Assembly (NCBI GenBank): GCA_949316235.1
Contig: OX438749.1
Location: 12,790,914-12,854,913 of the forward strand
Direction of reading: 5' to 3'
DNA: 64,000 bases
DNA from: Oegoconia quadripuncta
Lineage: Eukaryota; Arthropoda; Insecta; Lepidoptera; Autostichidae
Made by a program: the position numbers and the translations under genes
Notes under the pieces: model-generated
Told to the model about the DNA's origin: nothing
Seen by the model: only the letters and a program-made list of their open reading frames with translations
The model's database searches: none
In this document: positions 12,522 to 23,645 of the stretch, in pieces
Numbering within the stretch: position 1 is the first letter of the stretch
Layout of the letters: each line of letters begins with the position of its first letter

Positions 12522-15500
12522 TTTGTGTGAAATGACGTGTGGGATAAACTTTAAAAAGGTTAACCTAAGCTGAATGCAGTATAAAATATATTGTGATTGG
12601 TTAATTTCTAAAGGTTTTTGTGCTTTGTTTTGCAGAGGTTTTATGTTAGATCGGCCGAACTGAACACTATCGATTACGTTCTGTAGTGATTGGTAGAATG
12701 GACGTACCGCTCGACAATTTGACTTTTTCTAAATGGCCAACATTATCGTTGACGATGAAGTTACATAATAGACTCACTCATGTTATTGCGAGAGGACTGC
12801 CCATCAGGTTTTATGTGTGTGGGCTGGGGGAGATATTCCGACCGAAATAATCAACTCTCGCTCTACATTATTTCAAAATGTTCACAACCAAACCCAAAAG
12901 ACCCATGGGGTTAGTAGGTAGGTTGCAACAAGGTTAGGACCTCGTATAATGCTGTTTTACGGACCATAAAAAGTTCGACAGTCGGTCTTATTTTTAAATT
13001 AGATTTTATAGGCTTTTTATTACTGTAGTTTACGTACAAGATGACGGTTATCGTAGCTTGATTAATGAAGACTGATCCATCCTCTAGGGCTGTTGGTTGA
13101 TACATTAAACAATTTTATTGTACGCGAAATGTGAGCTTTGTTTTGATTTTAATTTTACTCCCACGTCTAGGAAGTCTCTATGAAAAAGGTCAGTTAATCG
13201 ATTATCATTTACATTTCTTCATACAAATATTAAAGTAAATGGTGTTTATCCCATCTTCAACATGATTAGAGTCTATCTTTGTTCACCGATGAATATATCT
13301 ATCGGGGAAGGGTGTGGGCGTTGCGATCGTCCGGGACGGTGCCAGTCGCGTGGTAAAGGGTAGCTCGGCAATGGCGATATTATTACAAGCTACTATAGGC
13401 GAATAGACAACGTATTCACATTCGATTATGATCATGAAACATGAAATGCTTACTGGTGAGTAGTAAAGATTTGTACGCCTCTCATGCCATACAACTTGGC
13501 CCTCGCGTGCAGTCTGTGGAAATCAGCCGGACCTAGTATATCATTCCTCCTTGCTCAAATCCCATGATCAACTTCTTATTAACTAACGACTCACCGGATT
13601 CTTCCACGCATCGGTGATATTAGGTAATCAGAATCACTTACAGTCGTTGATGTGTTCAATGGAGCTCCGACTCATTTGAAGACTGGTAGCAAAGTCCCTC
13701 TCGTTTTCGATGTGCACACATTATTTTACTGTGAACGTCGTCAACGCGCCGTTTCCGGCGATACCAGCACCACCAGGTTTACTTCCCATTAACCACGTAT
13801 TATAATAGTCAGTTGACCGTTGAATTCTATAGCTAATTTATCGCTATCTACGAAATATTTAAATGCATAAATAGCAACATATGACTTAAACACATTTTTA
13901 ACTTTGAGCTTTGGCCAGCCGAATATCAGGTAAATATATATTATAATATTTATCTCATCTCTAGAATCGAATTTAAAAGTCAAAGTCAATCTTTATTTTG
14001 TAGGTACACATAGTACACTTAAAATAGTCAGATTTTACATTTTTTAAGCTACTGCTTGTTCAAAAGCCAATTTTCCCCAAACTTGACGAGTTGCTCTTTT
14101 AAAAACAGATTTTTGTATTACAAAAAGACACAATATTTAGAAATAGAAACACGACCTGTATCCACCACATTTAAAACAATAAAAAACAATAATATTTCAT
14201 TATTAATAATGAAATATTATTGTTAAATACGAACGAGTTGGTTATATCCAGGGGTGATTATCATTTAAATATTTATCAAGTAACACTAGTAAGTAGTACT
14301 ACACTTAAGTTTACTACGTATTTCTTAGGTAAGTAAAAACAATAAGTGATAACCGTAATTTAGTGGAGAGGTGAGTTTTTTAATTAACATTTTGTAGTGT
14401 CAGAGTAATCATCTGGAATCAATTATCGTTAACACCCTATATGAACGCCTTCATGTAAACAAAGTCGAATGAATGAAATCGTTACTAGCTCAGAGCAGTT
14501 TCATCTTTGCAATATACCTACTACTAAAAAATAAGATTTGAGATGTAATGATCTGCTCAAAAATGAATCCAGAAGTAGGTACATAATTACATTAGAGGAA
14601 ACAATTGCGTGTGCATTACAATGCGAACTTTTCCAACACTGTAACATAGACAAACAAGCTAAAGCAATCTAAATAATCACATCATTAAGTAGGTACCAAA
14701 TACTTCATAGGTACTTACTATAAATATTTGAGATAATTATTTATGTTAGGCGCCACGTAACTAGCCAAAGGAGCCGGCGGAAATATAGGCGACACTCGCT
14801 ACCAAAAACTGGCTCTACGTACCAAGTAAGGAGCATGTCCAGCATGAGTAATTTGAGAAAATTTGTTGAATTGACCGGTGCTTTGTCGAGTCACCACACT
14901 GGACAGCTTCTCTGTTTCGGACGTTCCTTCGACTGGCGCCATTTAGATAGCCAGAGAAAATGCCATTTATTGGGTAAGAAATATTAATCCGTGGTAAAAG
15001 AGGGGTGCAATCAGTTTGAAGCCCATCTATGTCTATGGGTCTGTCTGTAGCATTGCAGCAGCAAAATAGCTTTCTTTTTATCGCTACCTGGTTTTTGTGA
15101 GATGACTTTTAGCCATATTTGATGGCAATCGATTTAGCCGTTTCAAGGATGATGATATTTTCCATGCAATGATGCTTAACCCAATCTTAATTTTCAACCA
15201 TAGATATATTTAACATTTCATTAGAATGTATTGAATTATAAAAATTATTTATATTATTTTTACATTTTGTGTGTGTGTTTTCTGTACGTAAAAATAATTG
15301 AACGTACCTATGGGTATTGTAAAAGCCGACTATGAAACTTTCCACCAAAAAACATCTAAAGATTTGCATGTTTTACACTTTACTTGATGTGATAACAGGT
15401 TTGTATGTGAAAAACTTGCTTGGCGCTCCATAGTGAACTGATAAATTAAATAGCTCGGTAATTTACAAATAACCCGTAAAACTAGATGATGAAACATTTT

Positions 15501-15539
15501 AATTAGCATTAGGAGTATCTGGAGGCTTAGGAGACAGAC
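12522..15539. other. No gene seen (apart from the palindrome at 14185)
   Basis: AT-rich, with a GTCAAAGTCAATCTTTATTT block at 13978-13997 that resembles a common reversed retroelement 3' end. Confidence 0.45.
14185..14224. repeat. 40-bp perfect palindrome
   Basis: AACAATAATATTTCATTATT followed directly by its exact reverse complement, no spacer. Confidence 0.95.
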
Positions 15540-15835
15540 TGCATGAGGGTGCACCGGGGGGGCGAGGAGTGCGTCGGCTGCGCGGCGGGAGGGGGAGCGC
15601 GCGGGCGTGCGCGAGGCTGCAGGTCTGTGCACCTGGGCGGCGGCCGGCGCCCGGCGGCCCACGTGCCCGGGCTCAGTCAGTCGCTACTGAGCCGCCAGCC
15701 GCTACAGCCGCCCCGGACGTGCCAACCGCTGCCAGTACAGCGACAGGTGGCGCCGACGCCCGCCTGCGCGCTTCGCCCGCCCACCTCGATCCGCTCTCCT
15801 TGGCGCGATCAAATTTATGCGGCCGGCTTTTATCA
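15540..15835. other. GC-rich island, possible promoter or 5' exon
   Basis: About 300 bp of GC-rich, CpG-rich sequence in an AT-rich region, a typical look for a lepidopteran promoter or first exon. The + strand has a 123-codon frame from 15543; a donor-like CGACAG-GTGGCG is at 15748-15753. Long frames on both strands are expected from composition, so I do not call a protein. It could be a distant 5' exon of the gene at 35 kb or belong to another gene. Confidence 0.35.
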
Positions 15836-18409
15836 TGAAACTTTAATACGATGTTTATTTATTAAATCTCTGTGCAGTGCTAGACTGTTCGGAAAGATGA
15901 TCGACACCAGTTGATTATAGTGCGAATTAGTGGTGAATGCTGTGCAAGGATTTTTGAAATGGGTCCGAACCGTCTCGTATTTTGAGAAATACCATTTCCG
16001 CTATACGAGCTGTAAGTATAATGATATGTCTATGATAATTAACTATGAATAAAAAATCATAATTACAATTATTTTGTGCGCTTTGTATTTTATCTTCAAA
16101 AGGTGATGCGCATATCTCTAAACTCTGTTTAAGTTGTTCTGAAATATGAAATGTTAAAGGAGATGAAGGGGAAATTACTGACAAATGAATAATGTAGGGT
16201 TAAGTACGTATTTCATTAATTACTTATTCATTACCTTCTTTTTTTTGAAGCACAAATAAAGTGAATTCACTACATAACAAAATGTTCTATCTAGTTTTAA
16301 TGTGAATATGCGTCGACCATCTCTACCCGCTAATGGGATAATTTTCCGATAATTGGAGTACAGACAACAAACTGCGAGATGAAAATAAATAGCAATATAA
16401 CAATTGGCATTTATGCATCTGAATATATGAAATAAATCACTATTCATGTTGTTATAATGAACTATATTCAAATTAACACTGATTGTCTCTGCATTATTAT
16501 TGTTATCGAATTTTGGTTAAATGTGTGAGGGAGACCAAATACAGTACTATAAAATGCTACACTGTCAGTCTCAAGATGGTTCACAATAAAAAGATACACT
16601 CAAAAGAAACGACAGAGCGCTACTTTATAATAAGTATTGTCATAAATCATACAATGTGACCTTTTCTATAAAAGCTCCGCTCATAATGCTGATGGCGAAT
16701 CTCTATTATGGTCTGTAAGGAGCAATAAAATCACTTCTGCTTCCATATTACATAAAAATAACAGCTCCTCGAATAAAGTTAACAATATACATATAAGGAT
16801 TACTGCGTATAGTAATATAAATATGGATATAATATATAGTTAAAGAAAAAGATAATCGTACCGATTTCAATTTCAATTTATTGCATTTATGTTGTACATA
16901 GTATGATCTTAAAATATTTTTAGGTTAGATACCTAAATAAACCCTGCTAGGGCACAACAATTAAATTTAAAATGCATGCACATATAAATATACGGATTAC
17001 TTAATTAATTAAAACTACAAAACAATATAACACTTATATGTCTTCAATAATTATATCTATCTTTACATTCATATATATATAAATATCTACCTATACCTAT
17101 TATGGATAGATATATTTACTCTATATTGTAGTTTGTATGGTTCCCTGTATTATACCCCCGGGTTTTAAAAGAACTCTGTCCATGTACCAATTAGAGAGTT
17201 CCGTTCGAATGGTTTGGTGGTTTATAAATCTCGACATCAGAGGCAAAGGGTCGGATATACAATTTTTCAAATTATACACCAGAGTAAATTATAGTTTTGG
17301 AAAAGAAAACTTTATTTTAACTTAAGATACATGATATCATTTATGTAAAATGAAAAAAGGCGATATTTACAAAAAATAAGAAATATCAAAGCACGGAAAC
17401 AGACTAGAACCACAACTAGAAATAGTTTTCTCCATGACTGTGATAGGTAGATAATCTGTTCAAGATCCGTGCCGAGTGGGAAGCGTACCCGAAATACTGG
17501 CAGCGTTAATTCTTAAGAAGTAACGCGCCATAGCATTGCTAATACGCTGCCCAAGGTAACGGCCAATTTGTCTGTAAACAGAGTACTCAAGCAAGCGCGA
17601 TATCTTTAGATATGTAGTCTATCTAGAGCAGACTAAGCAAAAAAAATGTATTTTCACGTCTGAATTTGCTGGGAATTTCATTTGGATAAAAAAGGAGAGA
17701 AATGAAATTCATACAGTTAAATATTACGGCGCGAAAAATATTTCTACGGAGAGTGTTTTTTAAAAACTGCAGTCTACTTTAACATGTAAGTCTAAGACAT
17801 ATTCTAAAGTGGTAGAATATACTGGTGCAGACAAATTCGTGGAAACGATAAGACCTGCTCCGGACCGTCAGCAACCTCCATGACGATGAAAACTTTAATT
17901 TATCAAAATTGTTATGAAATATCGACCTACAACTATTTATTATTTGGCTGAGATTTTGAGGTGATCGTTTGGGACAGATCAAATCTATTTTTACTAATTT
18001 ATTATGAGTTGATATGAGTTATATCTTCAAATTTAAAAAAGATGCCCAAAACTAAATCAGAAGTTGACATTTCAAAGGAAAATTATGTTCAATAAGTACC
18101 TAATTTTACTCAAACAAATCAAATATTCAAGACCTACGTATATGGATCTCGGGCCGTGCAACCCATACAGTAGGTGGCCGCACGTTTATTTTTATCTCTC
18201 TCTATCATCGGAGTAATTAAATATCACTTTTTCACGCGGGTTCACACAAAATGTCCCGACTGTTTAGTCGGTTGTCGTAAACCGACCATCTATTCTAGTG
18301 CGGTAAAACGTTATGTTACAATGAAGCCTAGATTTTTTACTGAATTCAGTCTCATTGAGAAATATGTAATCGTATTTGACTCGATGGTAATGTGAATATC
18401 CGACTTTGT
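15836..18409. other. No gene seen
   Basis: AT-rich. A TTTCAATTTCAATTTATTGC block at 16866-16885 suggests a reversed retroelement 3' end. Nothing codes. Confidence 0.45.
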
Positions 18410-18520
18410 ACCAATAAGGTGGGGTTTCTGGGTCAGTATGCTTCCACCTTCGGCCTCATCTTCACCTAACATCAGGTATGATTGAGGTCAAGTGCTAACC
18501 CGTTGTGCAAAAAAAAAACA
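18410..18520 (+). repeat. 3' part of a SINE copy
   Basis: CTTCCACCTTCGGCCTCATC, TTCACCTAACATCAGG, AACCCGTTGTGCAAAAAA: the same 3' block as the SINE at 31645-32115, in the opposite orientation and ending in an A-run. Confidence 0.6.
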
Positions 18521-19119
18521 TTTTTGGACGGAATGGAATTAAGAGAAAAGATAAAGATTGCCCGATAACGCCTGCTAAGTTTATCAAGGATCACTAAAAA
18601 ATGCATTTCTGAAAATAATGGTATATCCGACCATATGTTTATGATGTCGAAAAATAATGTTTTGTACAAAGAAATATAAGTAGTAAAATAGGGTTTTGTA
18701 CACATCATGCTGTTCCCTGGCTAAAACGGAAATCGTCCCTAAACTTATTATTTACAATCTCATTTCAAGAGGGTGCAAATATTCCAAGTGTGATAAAATA
18801 AATATTTGATCTCTTTATCTTGGCTTGTGGTGTCTTTTGGCCAAGTTACACCATACGTTTTAAACTAAGCAATAACGAATGAGAAAAATAGGTAGTATTA
18901 ATTATTAGATACCAGGTATATAAAAAATTGCTAGTTGCTACCTATACTTATCAATACCAATATCATAAATGTGAAAGTCTGTTTATCTGTCCTGTTTTAA
19001 TTAGGCAGAAAAGTAACCTGGGATCCGGAGAAGGACACTGGTTACTTTTCTTCACGAAAAAATCCGCGATACAGTAATTCCAGGCGGGCGGCGAACCAAG
19101 AACTAAAAGTTAATTTAAC

Positions 19120-19385
19120 AAATATTATAATAACTATAAATTGAAAATTTAGAAAGCCCCGGAGGAGACAAATGATTATGTTATCTAGATAGACCAAATC
19201 AATTGTGGTAAAAGCTAAATATCTTCGAATTGGCTTAACCGATTTTCATCGATCATGGCTAAACCTGTCCCCGAAAAAAACCACACTCCAATCAGAACAC
19301 GCATTACGGAGATACGAAGCACTAGACATACATACACACACAAAGCCATCATACACCCGTTCGTTTTTCGTCGGGGTTAAAAAGT
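19120..19385 (+). repeat. Dispersed repeat, family B
   Basis: Shares AATAACTATAAATTGAAAAT, AAAAGCTA-ATATCTTCGAA and GCTTAACCGATTTTCATC with 49785-50030, and the last part with the insertion in the RTE ORF. Class unknown. Confidence 0.65.
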
Positions 19386-20506
19386 AGTGCTTAATACCTA
19401 TCAATACAATTTGTTTGCCCACGAAATAAAAAATCTCAGAAGTGTCTACAATAACTATTTGTTACGTACCTAACACTACGCCATGTAATAAGATTTAGGT
19501 GTGTTTCGTTTCACGTATTAGATTCTTGAAATCTGTCGTCTTTATGGTTTATCTCGGTCCCTTACTTTTTACAATGTTACAAGTTCTGACGTACTGTTTC
19601 CTTTGATACATACCTACATACATACGCACACACAATCAACTGCCTATAAAAGTTCACTGCTAGCCTAAGCCTCACCGACGACGTGACTTTCATCGCTTTT
19701 CATGGGAAGATTGCCATTCAGTGTTACAGATTTATATAGACATGTACAAAGTAAATTTAGACATGAAATGGCAAATAATAAATCAGAATTTGACGGAGCC
19801 ATAACAAAGTTCGTCATCGGAACTAGTAATTAAATTTAAAGCCCCTTGTATCGACGACGACGAGGAGAGATATACATAATTTAATTGCCTCTAGATGTAG
19901 CTATGTAATACACATACCTATAGGTACTTATTATTTCTTTAACAGAATTTTCGTATGCAAACTTCACTATTATATTATATTATATTTTCACTCCCTATTT
20001 TAGTTAGTGAAAAATATTGTGTGAATTATTCCTAAATTTACGAACTTACCCAAATTCGATTTTGCCTATTGTCCCTAATACCAATTATTTTATTTATTTA
20101 TTTACCATTATTATTATTATTAAATTCTTTATTTTACACAAAAATAAAATACAAAGAACATTTAACATAGATGATTACCATTATTACAAGTAAAGTATCT
20201 ACCATTCATTTAGAAGTCTATGATTGATTACATAAGATTATTTTATGATGGTGTACAAACGCGTAAGCGAATGCTCTTACAATCCACCCTTATCCATTTA
20301 ACGACCTTGTTACATCTTCCTGAAACTCATCCGAAACCATCCCATATTGATAGTGATCTGAAAATGAACATGTTTTCACGCTCAGTTTCTTAGATGTAAA
20401 GCGTAAGTACGATTAGGTACACACAGCTCTTTTAGGGTTTTGTACGTCACTTTGTTGTTCGTCGGTCAAGCTATCAAGCTGAAATTAATCTCAAATCAAC
20501 AGTAGG

Positions 20507-20595
20507 TACCTTGACGCCTATTCAGGCGTAATGGAGAAGACGCCTATAACCAGCTGTGGGTGGACGTGGGCTAAGATTGATGATGATGATGAATA
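20507..20595 (+). repeat. 3' end fragment of an RTE-like element
   Basis: AACCAGCTGTGGGTGGACGT followed by GGGCTAAGATTGATGATGAT. It lies shortly 5' of the CR1-like element. Confidence 0.4.
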
Positions 20596-20806
20596 AATCA
20601 ATATCCTTAAAGTCCAGTAAAAATTTTAAGTTTCAAAGTCAATCTTATAAAGAGATGATCAATCAACCATGCCTTTCTAATATCATGTCCCCATGCTAAC
20701 TGACTGGTAATCAAAACCGGGTTGCTTACCGTTCATCTAGAATCTTGAACTGTACTTGTAACTTGTAACGGCGTCGGAAAGCTCTAAAAAAAATTATAAC
20801 TTTGTT

Positions 20807-21088
20807 ATGAACTTGTGTAAAATAATTAATATTGAAATCGACTCGAGTGACTACAGTAATACCTATTTATCCTATAATAGGATCAATCCTAGACGTGCTG
20901 CTATACCGATACACACACCTAAACAACCAGAAATGCCTAAACTAATACAAACTAAGCTAACAGACTACTATTGCTATGGCTCGGGTAAAATGCTGAAGAA
21001 AACTATCGAAGACAAAACATCCAGATTAACAAATAATGACGTAGATAACGATAATTGCGACCAAAATAAAAATATTTTTTTTCGCTAA
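20807..21088 (+). pseudogene. N-terminal part of CR1-like element ORF, separated by a frameshift
   Basis: This 93-codon frame ends at TAA just after a run of eight T (21075-21082). The frame one base over continues without a stop across the T-run into the endonuclease start of the following ORF (F-T-I-L-H-Q-N-I-Q-S). The simplest reading is that both were one ORF, or closely coupled ORFs, split by a one-base length change in the T-run. No domain is recognisable in this part by itself. Confidence 0.45.
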
Positions 21089-22964
21089 AGGATCACCAAA
21101 AAGTTTCACTATATTGCATCAAAATATTCAAAGTATTAGGCCCAAAATTAGTGAAATTGAAATGTACTTAAATACAGAAACTGAAAGCATCGACCTACTA
21201 TGCTTCAGTGAAACCTTTTTAAAAGGAAATGATAACGCATACATACAATTAGACGGATATGAGTTGGCTGAACACTTCTCTAGGAAAAATATTCGAAGAG
21301 GAGGAGTTTGCATTTTTGCAAAAAAATCAATAACCTATAAACGACTAAATTGGTTACACAAATATTCTGTTGAAGAAAATTTTGAATGTTGTGGAATCAA
21401 TATTCCTGAACTGAAAATAACAGTTCTATGTTGTGTAGTGTATTGCATTGAGCAAGTAATTAAGGCAAGTATTGCGTGTATTGCTCCAACATTGGTGTAC
21501 ATTATTAATCTAATGCTTGAAACTGGCTGTTTTCCTGATAAGCTTAAAATTAGTTTAATAAAACCCTTACATAAAAAAGGAGCTAAAGATCAACCAAGCA
21601 ACTATCGCCCTATCGCTTTGCTGTCTAGTTTCTCAAAGATATTTGAAAAAGTAATATATAATAGACTTGTTGACTTCAGTGATAAATATGATTTTCTTAA
21701 CAAGCATCAATTTGGCTTTCGTAAAGGTAGATCTACGACGTTAGCTATATACACGTTTCTTTCCAAACTATGGGATGGAATCAATGATAGGAAGGACTGT
21801 ACTGCACTGTTTCTAGATATGTCACAAGCTTTTGACTGCGTAGTTCACTCTGTTTTGTTAAAGCAAATGGATCGGATGGGTATACGGGGTGTTGCAAATG
21901 ATTTACTACGCTCTTATCTTCAGGATAGAAAGCAAGCTTTATCACTCACAAAATATAATAAAACAACAAAATCCATCGAAAATCTGCAGTCTACATACAA
22001 AATAATCAAACTAGGAGTCCCCCAGGGGAGCGTACTGGGTCCATTACTTTTTTTGTTGTACGTGGATGAGTTGCCCCAATTGATAGATCACTTATGTGTT
22101 ATGTTTGCAGATGATGCTACACTATTATTCGTCAATAATGACAATAATAAAGCACATTACAGGGCTGACATAACTAATACACTACAAACTTTGACGACTT
22201 GGTTAGAAAAGGTAAATCTAAAAGTGAATTTAACAAAAACAAAATTAATGCAATTCAGGAATTATAAGAAACTGGATGTAGATTTGCAAATACGTTATGG
22301 CAATGTTGACATTGAGGAAGTAAACGATATTGGCTTTCTTGGTGTCACTATTGACAAGCATTTGAACTGGAAAAGTCATATCAGCAAATTAAATAGTAAA
22401 CTTTCCAGCTACTGTCACGCGCTTTCCGTTTTGGTGGATGTTTCATCGACTGAAGTAGCAATCAATGCATATTACGGAAATATTTATCCTCTATTGTTGT
22501 ATGGTGTAATTTTTTGGGGAAATTCAGTAGATGCAATTAAAAGCTTTACACTTCAGAAACGAGCCTTAAGAATTATTTTCAGTAAAAATAATGAAGAATC
22601 ACTGCGTGCTGTGTTTAAGGAGAAGGGATTTTTGACGCTTACAGGGATATTTATCTTGGAAATTTGTTTGTTTGTTAGACAAAACAAAGATTTTTTCAAA
22701 TCTGTATCTGACGTACATAGTAGAAACGTTAGAGACAAAGATCGCCTTGTGTTACCGAATATAAAGTCCATGATTTGTGATAAAAGTACCCATGTAACTG
22801 CAATACGTATATATAACAGACTCCCTAATGACATGAAATGTACACCCCACAACAAATTTAAGAATGTACTAAAGAAATGGTTAATTGAAAATGTATTTTA
22901 TGACTTGAACGAATATTTCATTAAAACATCAAGACATGTATCAACATGTTCAGTTGAATGGTGA
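21087..22964 (+). pseudogene. CR1-like non-LTR retrotransposon ORF2 with endonuclease mostly deleted
   Basis: This is an uninterrupted reading frame of over 600 codons; the natural reading comes from upstream, not from the TTG at 21114. It begins with an APE-type endonuclease (H-Q-N-I-Q-S-I-R, C-F-S-E-T-F, G-G-V-C-I-F) up to V-V-Y near codon 110. It then jumps straight into reverse transcriptase: N-Y-R-P-I-A-L-L, Q-F-G-F-R-K-G-R-S-T, F-L-D-M-S-Q-A-F-D, G-V-P-Q-G-S-V-L-G, M-F-A-D-D. The middle of the endonuclease and the linker, roughly 300 residues judged against the intact element at 56 kb, are missing in frame. The polymerase motifs are intact, but with the catalytic endonuclease residues gone the copy cannot be autonomous. 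Confidence 0.85.
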
Positions 22965-23311
22965 TTGTTTATATATTGTATGATGACCTTTTTGAGTATT
23001 TTGACATTGTTTAATAGTATTTAGTATCTCGAATCCTTGTAATATTGTATAATTATATCTGACATTTAGAGTGGACATTGATTAAATTATTGACTAATTT
23101 TTGCATGACGTAGGTAATAATCATAATGTTTCATGGAATATCTTAATTTTTATGCTAAGTACAGAGTGATGTTTTTAATTAATTATATATTTGTAATTAA
23201 TAATATATTGTATGCCTGATATGGTAAAACTGTGAGCCAACTTTATTATAATTATCTATTGTACCAATTTCTTGACAATAAATTATTCTGATTCTGATTC
23301 TGATTCTGAAA
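22965..23311 (+). mobile_element. 3' UTR and (ATTCTG)n tail of the CR1-like element
   Basis: The AT-rich 3' UTR ends in four copies of ATTCTG at about 23284-23310 (consecutive units TTCTGA). Short 3' microsatellite tails in place of poly(A) are usual for CR1-group elements. The orientation agrees with the ORF. I could not identify a target-site duplication because the 5' boundary is not clear. Confidence 0.7.
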
Positions 23312-23599
23312 TTTGGTAAGAGTTAAGGATTAATTATCTATCTGTGTACAAGTAGCTAAACGGGTATAAAGTTCTTGATGTCCTATGAACATTTATGCAG
23401 CATTAATTTAATGATTTTTTTATAAAAAAATGTCCAAACAGTGCGGTTTATATTTGGATCTGAAATATAATTGCATTCAATATTATTTTTCATGATAGTT
23501 AAGTTAAATACAGTGTTAATTAATGGTTATTTACAAGTATGTTGCTCAAATACTCTTTAAATACATTATAAATACAAGTAATATAATTATGAGGGAGCA

Positions 23600-23645
23600 C
23601 AATGTTTAGCAGGGCATGTCCTGTGGCTGATATGATGATGATGAA
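23600..23645 (+). repeat. 3' end fragment of an RTE-like element
   Basis: GGCATGTCCTGTGGCTGATA followed by TGATGATGATG; the same end as 4555-4612. Confidence 0.5.

Noticed and set aside
15330..15914. 110- and 123-codon frames over the GC-rich island
   Set aside because: Both strands are open because of base composition, and no domain or complete splice pair supports a protein.
22553..22855. 100-codon minus ORF
   Set aside because: Antisense shadow of the CR1-like polymerase ORF.
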